Source: Erwinia sp. ErVv1
GTDB taxonomy: Bacteria; Pseudomonadota; Gammaproteobacteria; Enterobacterales; Enterobacteriaceae
Direction of reading: 5' to 3'
Assembly (NCBI RefSeq): GCF_900068895.1
Contig: NZ_CDPK01000002.1
Location: forward strand, 375,519-439,518
DNA: 64,000 nt
Part shown: one piece after another, positions 21,559-32,424 of the stretch
Numbering within the stretch: the stretch's first letter is position 1
Layout: each line of letters starts with the position of its first letter
The notes under the pieces: generated by a model
Seen by the model: the letters and a program-made list of their open reading frames with translations, nothing else
Told to the model about the DNA's origin: nothing
Databases searched by the model: none
Program-made: the position numbers and the translations under genes

Positions 21559-21585
21559 CGTCGGGCTGGCAGGCCAGCCCGACGA
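21559..21585 (-). terminator. Strong hairpin after fnr
   Basis: CGTCGGGCTGGC pairs perfectly with GCCAGCCCGACG around a 2-nt loop, just past the fnr stop. There is no T run, so it may protect the 3' end rather than terminate. Confidence 0.55.
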
Positions 21586-21589
21586 AGGT

Positions 21590-22345
21590 TCAGGCGATAG
21601 CGCGACTCTGACCGGCAAGCTCGGCCAGCAGGTCGTGGTTTTCAATCGTAATATACTTACCCTTTACCGCCAGCATACCGCTCTTCTGGAAGCGGCCCAG
21701 CAGGCGGCTGATGGTTTCTACCGTCAGTCCCAGGTAGTTACCGATATCACCGCGGGTCATGGTCAGACGGAACTCACGCTGCGAAAAACCACGCTGTCCA
21801 AAGCGGCGCGACAGGCCGTAAATAAACGCAGCGAGGCGCTCTTCGGCATTTTTCTTCGACAACAGCAGGATCATCTCCTGATCGCCCTTAATCTCGCCGC
21901 TCATCAGACGCATCATCTGCTGACGCAGGCTGGGCATCTTACCGGAGAGGTCATCGAGCGTTTCAAAGGGGATCTCACACACCATGGCGGTTTCCAGCGC
22001 CTGAGAGAAGCTGGGGTGTTCGCCCATGCTGATGGCATCAAAACCCACCAGGTCACCCGCCAGATGAAAGCCGGTGATCTGCTCGTCACCCTGTTCGGTG
22101 ATGGTATAGCTCTTAATTGTCCCTGAACGAATAGCATAAAGCGATTTCAGCTCATCGCCTGCCTTAAACAGGGTCTGGCCTTTCTGGATCGGCTTTTTGC
22201 GTTCAATGATGTTATCCAGCTGATCGAGCTCGTGTTCGTTCAGCGTGAAGGGGATACAGAGCTGGCTGATGCTGCAATCCTGACAGTGAATTGCACACCC
22301 GCCAGACTGAATACGCCTGCTGATAATACGCTTTTCAGGGATCAT
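21590..22345 (-). CDS. fnr: Fumarate/nitrate reduction regulator Fnr
   Basis: This 251-residue CRP/FNR-family oxygen sensor keeps all four [4Fe-4S] ligands (Cys21, Cys24, Cys30, Cys123, equal to 20/23/29/122 in Escherichia). The recognition helix is in [14 protein letters not shown]. It is the global switch for anaerobic respiration. The promoter carries an FNR-type palindrome, consistent with the known autoregulation. Confidence 0.98.
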   Translation of the reverse strand: MIPEKRIISRRIQSGGCAIHCQDCSISQLCIPFTLNEHELDQLDNIIERKKPIQKGQTLFKAGDELKSLYAIRSGTIKSYTITEQGDEQITGFHLAGDLVGFDAISMGEHPSFSQALETAMVCEIPFETLDDLSGKMPSLRQQMMRLMSGEIKGDQEMILLLSKKNAEERLAAFIYGLSRRFGQRGFSQREFRLTMTRGDIGNYLGLTVETISRLLGRFQKSGMLAVKGKYITIENHDLLAELAGQSRAIA

Positions 22346-22366
22346 AGTGATACGCTCGACTGATTA

Positions 22367-22380
22367 TTGACTAAGGTCAA
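22367..22380 (-). promoter_or_regulatory. FNR-type box upstream of fnr
   Basis: TTGAC-TAAG-GTCAA is a perfect palindrome differing from the FNR consensus TTGAT-N4-ATCAA by one symmetric base. It lies 22 bp before the fnr start, which suits negative autoregulation. Confidence 0.65.
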
Positions 22381-22435
22381 TTTTAACATTTTTTAGTTAC
22401 AAAAAGGAACTCATCAGAGCAGTTTTAGCCACATA

Positions 22436-22472
22436 AAGCAAAAGGGATAGCCCACATTCAGGCTATCCCTTT
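22436..22472 (-). terminator. Terminator of the dal operon
   Basis: The stem AAAGGGATAGCC against GGCTATCCCTTT is followed on the minus strand by TTTTGCTTT. It lies about 27 bp after the dalT stop. Confidence 0.85.
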
Positions 22473-22498
22473 ACGTAACTTACTGATTCAATGCAGGA

Positions 22499-23788
22499 CT
22501 ACTTGTTTTGTAGCGGAACGGCTTCGCCATAGCCTTTTGACTCCTGACTTGCCGATATGCGTGCGGGCTGCTCGACGCGGATAATCAGCGTCAAAATCCC
22601 TGCAAACAGGTAGAGACCAGTATAGGTCCAGACCACGCCGACGATATCAAAGAAAGGCAGCACCAGCGAAGCGATTGCTGGCGCAAGGAAATTACTGAGA
22701 CCTGCCGAAAGATTATAAATCGAGATGGCCGCGCCTTTATGCTTTGGTTCCAGCACCGGGAAAACGGCCGTCATCGGCACAAATGCCGCCACGGTAATGC
22801 CCAGCATCACGGCGGGTATCATCGCCACCCAATAGTTGTGGCCGAAGGTGACGGGCAGATAATAGAAGGCGAGGCTCGATATCGCACAGCCAAGGCAGCC
22901 AAACCAGCGTACCTGGCGGATCCAGCCAATGTATTCGCCCAGCACGCCCCACATTATATTGGTGAAAATGGTGATGAAGAAGAACACCGCCCAGATTTGC
23001 AACCACTCGGACATGGTAAAGCCCAGCCTGCCAACAAACAGCAGCGGCATAACCACCGCAAAGCCGAACAGCGAAAGCGTGTTAATGATGCGGATCAGAC
23101 AGGCAAGGAAAATATTGCGATTGGTGAACAGGATGGTCACTGCCCGCGACAGCTCGGTGAGTTTTTCCCGCGTGGAGAGGTTAGCTTTCTCACTTTCCCC
23201 CCCGACGTTACGCAGCAAAAACATCGCCATCAGGCCGCCGACGACCACCCAGGCAATGGCAAACCATAGCGTACCCGTTTCGCCCATCCAGGGAATGGTA
23301 AAGCTGGGAAGATAGCTACCGACGCAGCCAATACCAATAGAATACATCGCCCAGAACCACCCCATCGCGGAGGAGAGCCGGTGCTTCGGTACATTCTGCA
23401 CGACCAGCATAACAAATGAGTAAATAAAAAGCGGATAGGCCAGTCCGCGAATGCCGTAAAACAGCAGCATCAGCGGATAGTTGCGCATTCCCAGTCCCAG
23501 GGTCATAAACAGAATATGCATGATCACCCACAGGAAAAAGCCGATACGCATGGCCCGCTGCGGAGTGATAATTTCTGCCACCACCCCGGAGCTCCACGCC
23601 GCCAGTGCGGCTGCGGCACCATAAAGGGTAAAGACCAGCGCCGACTGAGACGGGGTAAAGCCCATATCGGTAATATGTTTGGAGAGAAAGGCCATCTCAA
23701 AGCCGTCGCCGCTCATAAACACGGCTATAGCGATATAGCCCCAGAACAGAGAGAGCGGCAGTCCGAACCAGTGTTTTTCTGATTTCAT
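22499..23788 (-). CDS. dalT: D-arabinitol/ribitol MFS transporter
   Basis: This 429-residue, 12-TM major facilitator resembles Klebsiella DalT/RbtT polyol transporters in its N-terminus (KHWFGLPLSLFWGYIAIAVFMSGDGFE). It is last in the dalD-dalK-dalT operon and has AGAGGA upstream. It is predicted to import D-arabinitol by proton symport. The symbol follows the operon context; a ribitol transporter would look very similar. Confidence 0.85.
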   Translation of the reverse strand: MKSEKHWFGLPLSLFWGYIAIAVFMSGDGFEMAFLSKHITDMGFTPSQSALVFTLYGAAAALAAWSSGVVAEIITPQRAMRIGFFLWVIMHILFMTLGLGMRNYPLMLLFYGIRGLAYPLFIYSFVMLVVQNVPKHRLSSAMGWFWAMYSIGIGCVGSYLPSFTIPWMGETGTLWFAIAWVVVGGLMAMFLLRNVGGESEKANLSTREKLTELSRAVTILFTNRNIFLACLIRIINTLSLFGFAVVMPLLFVGRLGFTMSEWLQIWAVFFFITIFTNIMWGVLGEYIGWIRQVRWFGCLGCAISSLAFYYLPVTFGHNYWVAMIPAVMLGITVAAFVPMTAVFPVLEPKHKGAAISIYNLSAGLSNFLAPAIASLVLPFFDIVGVVWTYTGLYLFAGILTLIIRVEQPARISASQESKGYGEAVPLQNK

Positions 23789-23842
23789 AATAATTCCTCT
23801 GATGCATGCAGGGCCCGGACGGACATGGCGGCCGGGTAGAGT

Positions 23843-25312
23843 TTAGAAACCGAGTGCGCGGGCCTCGCGCTGTTGTTGGTAGAGCAGGCGAAAGTGAGCA
23901 AGGCGCTTGCGCAGCATCACCTGGCGTCCCGCATCGGGCAGATACCGTTTCAGCTCCGGCGGCTTGCGGCAGACGGTGGTCTGTTCCCCACCATCCGCCA
24001 GCCAGCCCAGCCGCGCGGCACCGAGCGCGCCGCCCGCTTCACCGCCCTGGTGGGTTATAATGGGAAGATCCAACACGTCGGCCATCAGCTGTGCCCACCA
24101 GGGACTGCGGGCGCCGCCGCCCGTCAGGGAACAGCATTCCAGCGAGGTGCCCGCTTCGCTCAGCACTTTCATGCCGTCGGCCATGCCAAAGGTCACGCCC
24201 TCCAGCACGGCATAGGCCAGCGCGGCGCGCTGCGTACTGTGCGTCAGGCCATGAAACGAACCCGTGGCATCGGGATCGTTATGCGGCGTGCGTTCGCCCG
24301 AAAGATAAGGCAGAAATAGCGGGGCGATCTGCTGTTCGGACAGGCTTAAGGTCGCTACTTCAGAGAGCAGCGTCGTTTCAGATGCACCCAGTAAATCACA
24401 CAGCCAGCGCAGGGCGCTGGCGGCGGTCAGCATCACGCTCATCTGATGCCAGCGGTCCGGGATAGCATGGCAAAAGGCATGGACCGCAGAGGCGGGATTC
24501 GGGCGAAAGCGATCGTTGACGGCAAACAGCACCCCGGAGGTCCCCAGCGAGATAAAAGCATCACCGGGTTCCACTGCGCCAATGCCTACCGCGCTGGCGG
24601 CGTTATCCCCGCCGCCTCCGGCTATAATCACCTCTTCGCTCAGTCCCCAGTTTCGTGCCAGTTCAGCCTTAAGCTTCCCGGCCGGCTGCGATCCCTCGAC
24701 GAGGCGGGGCATATGGTCACGCGTCAGACCGCAGGCTGCCAGCAGGCTGTCTGACCAGTCACGTCTGGCCACATCCAGCCACAGCGTACCTGCGGCGTCG
24801 GACATATCGCTGATTTTTTCACCGCACATTTTCCAGCGCAGATAGTCTTTTGGCAGCAGCACGCTTGCGGTCTGCGCGAAGATCTGCGGTTCATGCCGTG
24901 CCACCCAGAGCAGCTTAGGCGCGGTAAACCCTGGCATGGCGAGGTTGCCCGCGACAGCCGCAAGGTCAGGGGCCATCGCCGTCAGCTCCGTGCACTCCGC
25001 CGCGCTGCGGGTGTCGTTCCATAATATACAGGGGCGAAGCACGCGGTTATCTCTGTCCAGCAGCACGGCACCGTGCATCTGGCCCGACAGGCCGATAGCA
25101 CGTATCTGCGACCACTTGTCGCCCACTTTCTGCCGCAGTTCACCTATCGCCTGCTGAGTCGCCTGCCACCACTGTGCCGGATCCTGTTCTGACCAGCGCG
25201 GATGAGGGCGCTGGACACTCAGCCTGGCCCCGGCGGTGGCAACCACGTCGCCCCGATCGTTAATCACCAGCGTCTTGATTTCCGAGGTTCCGGCATCAAT
25301 TCCCAGATACAT
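23843..25312 (-). CDS. dalK: D-xylulose kinase (xylulokinase)
   Basis: This 489-residue FGGY-family sugar kinase has N-terminal phosphate loop [12 protein letters not shown], substrate residues in [12 protein letters not shown], and ATP-site signature [17 protein letters not shown]. It phosphorylates D-xylulose made by DalD to xylulose 5-phosphate for the pentose phosphate pathway. Its start overlaps the end of dalD by 17 bp. By sequence alone it could be called xylB; the context favours dalK. Confidence 0.9.
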   Translation of the reverse strand: MYLGIDAGTSEIKTLVINDRGDVVATAGARLSVQRPHPRWSEQDPAQWWQATQQAIGELRQKVGDKWSQIRAIGLSGQMHGAVLLDRDNRVLRPCILWNDTRSAAECTELTAMAPDLAAVAGNLAMPGFTAPKLLWVARHEPQIFAQTASVLLPKDYLRWKMCGEKISDMSDAAGTLWLDVARRDWSDSLLAACGLTRDHMPRLVEGSQPAGKLKAELARNWGLSEEVIIAGGGGDNAASAVGIGAVEPGDAFISLGTSGVLFAVNDRFRPNPASAVHAFCHAIPDRWHQMSVMLTAASALRWLCDLLGASETTLLSEVATLSLSEQQIAPLFLPYLSGERTPHNDPDATGSFHGLTHSTQRAALAYAVLEGVTFGMADGMKVLSEAGTSLECCSLTGGGARSPWWAQLMADVLDLPIITHQGGEAGGALGAARLGWLADGGEQTTVCRKPPELKRYLPDAGRQVMLRKRLAHFRLLYQQQREARALGF

Positions 25313-26720
25313 AATCGACTCCCTCGTCGCTTACCGACTGGGGCTGTTTTGCCCAGTCGGTCAGGCTGGTTACGGTGTCCTGTAGCAGGGTGGCAAATTC
25401 CGCTTTATGGGCGAGGGGACCAAACAGCGTCTCATCGCTGGCAAAACGCTGTAGTGCATCCTCCCGGCCCAGCAGGGCATGCAGTTCGGGCGCATTGAGC
25501 GCACCATCCTGATAGGCATACGGGAGTGCCTCAGCGTGCCAGCGCTGGAGGAAAAGAAAGAACAGGGCGGGAAGAACCGCGGTTGCACGCGGCGTCTCGC
25601 CGCTGGCATAGCGTTCCATTAGCGTAGGGGTGATGAAGCCCGGTATTTTAGAGAGGCCGTCTGCCGCCACGCGCTGGTTGGTGTCACGTATCCAGGGATT
25701 CGCAAAGCGGGCCAGCACCACATCACGATACTCTTCAAGGTCAAGCGGGCTGGGCAGAAGCGAGGGGATAACATCCTGCGTGACATACTCCCACGCCATC
25801 TCCTTGATCTCCGGAGTTTGCGTACTCTGATGGATGCAGAGCTGCCCCACCAGCGTGCCTGCCCAGGCAATGCAGCTGTGGCTGGCGTTCAATATACGGA
25901 TTTTCGCCTCTTCCCAGGGCAGAACCGAGTCCACCAGTTCGACGCCGACATTTTCCAGCGCCGGGCGGCCCGCAGCGAAATCATCTTCGATTACCCACTG
26001 AATAAACGACTCGGCCATCACCGGTGCGCTGTCGCGAAAGCCGGTGGCCTTCAGCACGCGCGGTGCGATATCGTCGGTCGGGCGAGGAGTGATGCGATCG
26101 ACCATAGTATTGGGCGACGTGGTCTGGTCACGCACCCAGGCGTACAGCGCTTCCTCTTTGCGCAGCGAAAGGAAGGTCAAAAAGCCCTGGCGGAAGCGCT
26201 CACCGTTATGGCGAAGATTGTCACAGTTCAGCAGGGTGACCGGATCCCCGTGCGCGGCCATACGCGCCAGCAGCACGCGGGTCAGCGCACCATACAGGGT
26301 ACGCGCTTCGCCCTGCAGGTCAGCCTGAATATCGGGATGCTGAGCATCAAGCTGATGATCGTTATCCAGATAGTAGCCGCTCTCCGTCACGGTAAAGGCA
26401 ATTACGCGCGTTGCCGCATCGGCTCCCTGAGCAATCATCCCTTTCAGCTCAGCGTCCCAGGGGACAATGGTTCTGATCGAACTGATTTTTTCGTAGGCGC
26501 GATCCCCTTCCGGCGTCACGGTCTCCAGCACATACTCCCCTTGCTGCGCGGTCAGTGCCGTCAGCAGCGGGACGGCGTCGTCACGAATATTACTCAGTGC
26601 AATATGCCACGTTTTGTCCCCCTGTTCGCGCAGGCGGTGGAGATACCAGGCCTGATGGGCGCGATGGAAAGAGCCAGCACCGATGTGCATCCAGACGGAA
26701 TGGGTTGAAGCAGTCATCAT
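25296..26720 (-). CDS. dalD: D-arabinitol 4-dehydrogenase
   Basis: This 474-residue polyol-specific long-chain dehydrogenase of the mannitol dehydrogenase family has N-terminal [19 protein letters not shown], then [11 protein letters not shown] and the catalytic-region motif [13 protein letters not shown]. It oxidises D-arabinitol to D-xylulose with NAD+. It is first in the operon, with AGGAGAG before tandem ATG codons at 26720 and 26717. Divergent from the SorC-type regulator. Confidence 0.9.
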   Translation of the reverse strand: MMTASTHSVWMHIGAGSFHRAHQAWYLHRLREQGDKTWHIALSNIRDDAVPLLTALTAQQGEYVLETVTPEGDRAYEKISSIRTIVPWDAELKGMIAQGADAATRVIAFTVTESGYYLDNDHQLDAQHPDIQADLQGEARTLYGALTRVLLARMAAHGDPVTLLNCDNLRHNGERFRQGFLTFLSLRKEEALYAWVRDQTTSPNTMVDRITPRPTDDIAPRVLKATGFRDSAPVMAESFIQWVIEDDFAAGRPALENVGVELVDSVLPWEEAKIRILNASHSCIAWAGTLVGQLCIHQSTQTPEIKEMAWEYVTQDVIPSLLPSPLDLEEYRDVVLARFANPWIRDTNQRVAADGLSKIPGFITPTLMERYASGETPRATAVLPALFFLFLQRWHAEALPYAYQDGALNAPELHALLGREDALQRFASDETLFGPLAHKAEFATLLQDTVTSLTDWAKQPQSVSDEGVDYVSGN

Positions 26721-26743
26721 ACTCTCCTGTTAATTGGGCATTT

Positions 26744-26758
26744 GCTCTCACCATGAGC
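26744..26758. promoter_or_regulatory. Operator-like inverted repeat near dalD
   Basis: GCTC-N7-GAGC lies 24 bp upstream of dalD. It has the same 7-bp spacer as the stronger repeat at 26830-26848. Confidence 0.35.
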
Positions 26759-26829
26759 TTTTGCCTGATGTGCTATAGCCTGCTGTCAAACTGAGCTGTT
26801 GTCTGCGGAACCGATCACACAATTTGCTT

Positions 26830-26848
26830 TTGCCCGAAAGCTGGGCAA
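26830..26848. promoter_or_regulatory. Operator-like inverted repeat near dalR
   Basis: TTGCCC-N7-GGGCAA is a perfect palindrome in the divergent dal control region, 42 bp before the regulator start. It is a plausible site for the SorC-type regulator. Confidence 0.45.
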
Positions 26849-26889
26849 TTATTCAGAGTAAGCTTAGAAAAAAGTTGCAGAGCACACTC

Positions 26890-27843
26890 ATGAGCAAGCA
26901 CGACAGGAAGCTGGACCAGGCTGCCCGGGCCGCCTGGCTGTACTACGTTGCGGGGGAAACCCAGCATCAGATTGCCGACAGGCTGGGCGTTTCCCGCCAG
27001 GTGGCGCAGCGTCTGGTCGCCATGGCCAGCGAGCAGGGACTGGTTAGCGTCACCATTGCGCATCCGGTCGCAGACTGTATGACGCTGGCCGGGCGCCTTA
27101 AAACGCGCTTCAAACTCGATTTTTGCCAGGTGGTGCCCTCGTCAGGTGCGGGGCCAGAGGGGCTTCAGCAGATGATTGCCGTGGCAGGGGCGGAGGTGAT
27201 GGGGCAGACATTAAAGCTCGAAACGCCACAGACCATCGCCGTGGGATCGGGCAGAACGCTACGCGCCACGATAGATGAATTGCCGCTATTCGATCGTCCG
27301 CAACACAGCTGCGTCTCGCTGATTGGCGCGATTGCCAGCGATGGCTCCTGTACCCGCTACGACGTGCCGCTGTGGATGGCGGAGAAAACGCAGGGACGCT
27401 ATTTTATTCTGCCCGCGCCACTCTACGCCGACAGCGAACAGGATCGCGCGCTGTGGTGCAACCACCGGATCTACCGTACGGTCACCGAGAAAGCCGCGCA
27501 GGCGGATGTGCTCTATGTCGGGATCGGGCAGGTTGCGCCTGGCTGTCCGCTCAATGTCGACGGTTTTATCAGCGACGAGCAGGTCGCCATGCTGGAAAAA
27601 CAGCAGGTAGCCGCCGAAATGCTCGGGCATTTCATCGGTGAGGACGGACAGCGGGTCAGCAGCGATCTGGATGCGCGGCTCACCAGCGTCAGGCTGACCT
27701 CCGCCACCTCGCGCAGCGTCATCGCTTTTGCCGGAGGGCAGGAGAAGCATCGGGCAATCTGCGCCGTGCTGAAAGGGGGATGGATATCAGGCCTGGTGAC
27801 GGACGAAGAGAGCGCCAGATTTGCCCTGGCGGCAGAGGATTAG
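26890..27843 (+). CDS. dalR: SorC-family sugar-binding regulator of the dal operon
   Basis: This 317-residue protein has an N-terminal HTH (TQHQIADRLGVSRQVAQRLVAMA near residues 25-47), then a SorC/LsrR-type sugar-phosphate-binding domain with IAVGSGRTLRATIDEL and, near the end, ALKGGWISGLVTDEESARFAL-like sequence. It probably senses D-arabinitol or a product and controls dalDKT. ATG 26890 (MSKHDRKLDQ) is the family-like start; upstream codons add unsupported residues and run through the operator. Confidence 0.88.
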   Translation: MSKHDRKLDQAARAAWLYYVAGETQHQIADRLGVSRQVAQRLVAMASEQGLVSVTIAHPVADCMTLAGRLKTRFKLDFCQVVPSSGAGPEGLQQMIAVAGAEVMGQTLKLETPQTIAVGSGRTLRATIDELPLFDRPQHSCVSLIGAIASDGSCTRYDVPLWMAEKTQGRYFILPAPLYADSEQDRALWCNHRIYRTVTEKAAQADVLYVGIGQVAPGCPLNVDGFISDEQVAMLEKQQVAAEMLGHFIGEDGQRVSSDLDARLTSVRLTSATSRSVIAFAGGQEKHRAICAVLKGGWISGLVTDEESARFALAAED

Positions 27844-27940
27844 GGAAAGACGCTCGCCCGGAAGATTTGCTAAACTTGTCCGGCAGTCATTTCCGCGTGA
27901 GTCGCCCTCCGCCTCACGCTGACCCCATCGGAGGCATGCG

Positions 27941-28507
27941 ATGACAAATCCTGATGATAACGCGCTGTTCAGAGAGGCAATGGGCGACGTTACGCCGCTG
28001 AGTGATGGTGAGAATGTTCTCTGGTTAAGACCTCCCACGCTCACTCCTCCACGATTGCCCGACGACGACACGCCAGATAATCCGCTGATCGACAGCCTGG
28101 ACGATCTGCTGCCGCTTATCACCCCGCTGGAATATAAAGCCGAGGGGATCCAGCAGGGCGTGCTGGACAAGCTGCGCCAGGGAAAGTATCGCCCCCAAGC
28201 CAGCCTGAATCTCATCCGCCAGCCGGTTGAATCCTGTCGTCAGTCGCTCTATCAATTTATGTGCCAGTCGGAAAAGGACAATATTCGCAATCTGTTAATT
28301 ATTCATGGTAAAGGCCGGAATACGACCTCTCATGCCAATATTGTGCGCAGTTTTCTCTCACGCTGGCTGCAGCAGTTTGAAAACGTCCAGAGTTTCTGTA
28401 GTGCACAGGTTCAGCACGGCGGAAGCGGGGCCTGCTACGTGGCGCTGCGTAAAAGTGAACGTGCGCGACTGGATAATCGTGAGCGTCATGCTAAACGCAG
28501 CCGCTGA
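27941..28507 (+). CDS. smrA: Smr-domain DNA endonuclease SmrA
   Basis: This 188-residue protein (YdaL in Escherichia) has an N-terminal extension and a C-terminal Smr domain with IHGKG at 121-125 and HGGSGA at 159-164. Escherichia SmrA nicks DNA in vitro. A CGGAGGC ribosome site precedes it. It is the last backbone gene before the transposon-disrupted locus. Confidence 0.92.
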   Translation: MTNPDDNALFREAMGDVTPLSDGENVLWLRPPTLTPPRLPDDDTPDNPLIDSLDDLLPLITPLEYKAEGIQQGVLDKLRQGKYRPQASLNLIRQPVESCRQSLYQFMCQSEKDNIRNLLIIHGKGRNTTSHANIVRSFLSRWLQQFENVQSFCSAQVQHGGSGACYVALRKSERARLDNRERHAKRSR

Positions 28508-28636
28508 TTGACAGGACGACTGAGTCACCGAAAAGCGTTATTAACGTGCATACGGCGACGAGGCGTCGCTTTGTTTAACCGCATCTGTGGTCTGACTAGG
28601 GGTATCATCAGCGATGTATATACAGGGAGAAATAAA

Positions 28637-29246
28637 ATGGATGCGGCATTGCTTGATATGATGCGCTCTGGCGGAAGAAATAAAGCCTGGGCCAAAACAA
28701 TGGTTAATCTTGAGGCAAGAAAGCTTATCAATACAGCTAATACACTGTCTGCTTTCAATCTCAGAGACGGGCTGACCCGGATGAAATTTGTCCAGGAAAT
28801 AAAAGAGGTTGTAGAGCAGCAGTTCACCGCCGTACGACGCGCAAAGTCTGATGAAGAGTGCATGGCCTGCATAAAAACCCTTAGGGCAGAGACCGAAAAT
28901 CTTGAAGAGCAGGATCGAATGCTGCGCACGAAAGTAGCGAAACTTTATGCCAAAGTGGAGTTTGTCCGGGAAAATAATAAGATTGTCGGGTATGTGATTT
29001 CGGCGGTAAATGTAGTGCTATCAGGCGTGGTGCTCTTCGGTGGGTTTGTGATGTTATCCACAATGGGTCCGATAGGAATGCTGGCCGGTGCGGTCTTAAT
29101 TGTTGACGGAATTAACGGTTTATTAAGGAAACAATCAATTTTACACAGCCAACGGGCTACAGACATTCACAGGGAATTGTTGCAGATTCCGTGATGCAAA
29201 CAGCCCAGTTTATGGGATTCAGTCCGAAAACAGGGTTGGCTTTTTA
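28637..29246 (+). pseudogene. DUF4225-type gene, 5' part, interrupted by the transposon
   Basis: The 5' part starts at ATG 28637 (MDAALLDMM) with AGGGAGA upstream. It encodes a helical N-terminal half, then a Gly-rich membrane hairpin (VISAVNVVLSGVVLFGG and GPIGMLAGAVLIVDGING, about residues 118-165). As it stands it stops at 29194 after 185 residues. A one-base deletion near 29117 explains this: the shifted frame continues through FIKETINFTQPTGYRHSQ to 29246, then exactly across the insertion into the fragment at 35916. The family assignment is from memory of the DUF4225 C-terminal motif. The function is unknown. Confidence 0.75.
29242..29246. repeat. Left target-site duplication TTTTA
   Basis: This five-base direct repeat is identical to 35911-35915. 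Five bases is the normal Tn3-family duplication length. Confidence 0.95.
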
Positions 29247-29284
29247 GGGCTCCGTTTGGGAAACGGAAAATATTGTACGTTACG
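29247..29284 (+). repeat. Left terminal inverted repeat of the transposon
   Basis: The outer 33 bp are identical to the reverse complement of 35878-35910. The inner bases ...TACGTTA resemble the inner end of Tn3-family repeats. Confidence 0.93.
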
Positions 29285-32257
29285 ATGATTTTTTGTACTG
29301 ACTGACATCAACTGGCCGCAAAGGACGATACTTCCCTTCAGCCAGTTTTTTATTGTTTCGCCAGATAAAGTCTCCAGTCAGATTAATATGCTCCCAGCCC
29401 AGCGGAGACAAGTGTGACAACAATTGCTCATTGAGATGTAGCCCCTTTTTTTTCAGCAGGTTAATGGCGTTTTCTATATATACGGTATTCCACAATGTGA
29501 TCGCGGCGGTAATCAGCGTCAGTCCGCTGGCCCGGTAACTCTGGTTTTCCAGACCTCGATCCCTTATTTCGCCAAGACGATGCATGAAGACGGCTCTGGC
29601 AACGGCATTCCGGGCTTCTCCTTTATTCAGACCGGCCTGAACCCTGCGACGCAATGCTGGATCGCGGAACCAGTCCAGCATAAACAAAGTTCGCTCAATA
29701 CGGCCAATTTCCCTCAGCGCCTTGGCAAGTCCATTCTGTTTCGGATAGCTGGCCAGTTTTTTCAGCATCAGAGAAGCGGTCACCGTTACCTGTTTGATTG
29801 AGGTCGCCAGCCTCAGAATTTCATCCCAATGGGTTTCTATCTCTTTGATATTCAGTCGGGTTGTGGAAATAATAGACTATAGAGCCGGATATTTATCAGC
29901 CTTCCCCTGAATAAATAACCGTTTGTCGTGAAGATCCCGGATCCTTGGTGCAAAAGCGAACCTCAGCAGATGCATCAGCGCAAAAATATGTTCCGTGAAA
30001 CCTGCCGTATCGGTGTAATGCTCCGTGATTTCAAGATCACTTTCGTGATACAGCAGGCCATCAAGTACGTGGGTGGAATCACGAACACGGCTGATCACTT
30101 TGGTGTAAAACGGACTGTACTGGTCAGAAATATGGGTATAAAACTGACCCCCCGGCTCCTGACCGTACTTCAGATTAACCTGACCCGCATAGCGGCCGTG
30201 GCTGCCAATCCGAAAATTCTGGACGTCAGAAGATGAGGTTGAACCATCTCCCCATAATGCCGCCAGCGGACGTGACTTCTGGGCATTAACCCGTTCGGCC
30301 AGTGCAGCAGAGTACGTTTCATCACGGATATACCATGCCTGCATATTTTCCAGCGAAGCCCGTGTGGTTCCCGGACAGGACTCTGCCATTTTAGTCAGCC
30401 CCAGATTGATGCCATCCGCCAGGATGGTGGTGAGAAGCAAACGATCATCCTGCGGGCGGGTAAGCGGGTTCTTCAGGTGGGTAAAATGACGCGTGAAGGC
30501 TGTCCATCGTTCAACTTCATCCAGTATTTCTTTAATTTTGGGGTGCGGCAACATGTTGTAAATCAGGTCAGCCAGTGGTGAGACTGTTGAAGGAACGCTG
30601 TTATCCAGCGGGGTGATCTTTACACCTTTATCTGAAATATCCACATCGGGAAGATCCCCGGCAGCGGCCATTGCATTAACTTCCTCCAGCCGGGTGGCCA
30701 GTAGCGTCCGCCTCGCCTTAAGATAAGCCCCGCACTCTGTTTCAACAGGTAAATTTAACTGGTTATTATTTAATAACTTTTCGAAATCGTCGTCAGGCAT
30801 AAGATAGTCATCAAAGTCTTTGTAGCGCCGGGAGCCCCGGACCCATATATCACCGGCCCGCAGTGCCCCCTTCAGCTCGTTCATTGCGCAAATTTCATAG
30901 TATTGTCGGTCAATACCTGAGGGAGTGACCACCATCTTTTTCCAGCTCTCAGGAATGAAATCCAGCGGTGCCGATGAAGGAACCTTTCTTAGCTGTTTAC
31001 GGTACATCTCACGGATAGTATCAAGGGCATTATTAAGTGGTAAGGCGGCCGGAGTGGCCCTCAGTTGCAGGGCCGATAACAACCGGGAAGAATATTTGCG
31101 CAGTGTGCTGAATTTTTCGGTAATAAGATGAAGCGGTTCGAAATTATCCTTGCGTGCTAGAATTCGGGTTTCCTCCAGGCTGGCGGCAAAATCTTCCCAC
31201 GGTAATATCTGTCCAACAGCAGACAGAGGATCTTCGCCTGCGTTGCGTGCATCCAGGATAGCCTGTCCAACGGAAACATACTGACGTAATTTCTGCTGCC
31301 CGTTTTCTGAAGGCATTCGGCCTGCTGACGTTTTGCCCGGCTGAACATACTGCCCAGTATACGTTCATGCAGTTCTATAATTTCATCAATGATTGTGGCT
31401 CTGGCCTCAGTCAGTACACAGACCATCGTTGCATACCGACGTGCAGAGACAAAATCAGCTAAATCGCGACTGCTCATTTTGCGACCTTCCCGCGCGAGTT
31501 TCAGCAGCCGGTTCTGGTGAACGGTTCTCTCCACACCTTCCGGTAGCGTCAGTGCTTCAATGGCGTTAAGGCGGTCTATGTGTTGCAGGACATTCTTTCC
31601 ATTGATCTTCCCCGGAGGCTGAAGCAACCACGTCAAACGGGGGATTTGTTTTTCAGTTGTCACCAGTAGCGAATCAAGCGCTGATTTATGCGTGACGCCA
31701 AGGTGCGTATTCAGCGTGGTATAAACCGCTTTATCACCCAGCGTCATTGCTTCAGCACAGGTACGTTCCACAACATCAATACCAGGAACAATAATTCGCT
31801 GTTGATGCAGATGTTTCAGTAATTCCTCTGCGATAAGCATTCCCCGGTCAGTCCGGGTAGATAGAGGGAGCAGATACTGGATACATTCTTTCTGAAATGC
31901 CCCATTAAAAGCCTTCAGTTCCAGATAACGATAAAGTTCCCCCGGGTGTTCACGCCGGGTCGTATCACGGCCGGAAATATATTCCTGCCAGAGTTCTGCT
32001 GAAAGTTTAAGGCGGTTGCCAATGACTCTGAGCAATTCTGCCGGCGGAGACGATTTTTTATCCGGAGCAAACCCGATATTTTTCAGATAACAGAGAAGGA
32101 CGGCAAAACCAAACCGACTGGCGGGTTTACGGTGAGCATTAATAAATGCCAGATCCTGCTCGCTGAAATAGGCCATTCGGGTTAGCGTTAACTCATCGTC
32201 TGGTAATGCCAGTAATGATTCTCTTTCCGACAGAGAAAGAATTTGCCTCCTTGCCAT
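29280..32257 (-). pseudogene. tnpA: Tn3-family transposase TnpA, frameshifted and with an amber stop
   Basis: The full reading length from MARRQILSLSERE (32257, AGGGAAA upstream) to the stop at 29280 fits a Tn3 transposase of about 990 residues. Two lesions break it. A one-base deletion near 31316 (GCCGAATGCC, where a GAA-ATG join is expected) shifts the frame after SRAKRQQAE. An in-frame TAG at 29877-29879 follows KADKYPAL. After the amber, the frame goes straight on with [12 protein letters not shown] and [22 protein letters not shown] residues are still recognisable in GDGSTSSSD, HISDQYSPF and [14 protein letters not shown], the last lying beyond the stop. Confidence 0.9.
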
Positions 32258-32299
32258 ATAGTTTCCCTCATAAATTATTCGATGCGTTATTTTTAACAA

Positions 32300-32424
32300 A
32301 AATGGTTATCGCATAAGGGTACACCCTGACGCCATAAGCAAAACGTGGCGGCACACGATAAATGACATAACCTATATGCGATAGAATAAATGCAATAACC
32401 TAAATGCGATAATATGGTCAAAAA
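32300..32424. other. Resolution site (res) region
   Basis: The AT-rich gap between the divergent tnpA and tnpR contains the heptamer TATCGCA at 32307-32313 and its complement TGCGATA at 32377-32383 and 32405-32411, with a further near-match ATGCAATA at 32390. This fits resolvase subsites, which also overlap the two promoters. Confidence 0.65.

Noticed and set aside
25818..26708. 296-aa plus-strand frame over dalD
   Set aside because: It mirrors the dalD coding region, and the dalD motifs on the other strand are unambiguous.
28637..29194. Intact 185-aa membrane protein gene
   Set aside because: The frame is a truncated product: a one-base shift near 29117 and the transposon separate it from its conserved C-terminus at 35916-36126.
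31300..31330. Programmed frameshift in tnpA
   Set aside because: There is no A-rich slippery heptamer or downstream structure at the shift point, and an amber codon further on also breaks the gene, so decay or base-call error is simpler.
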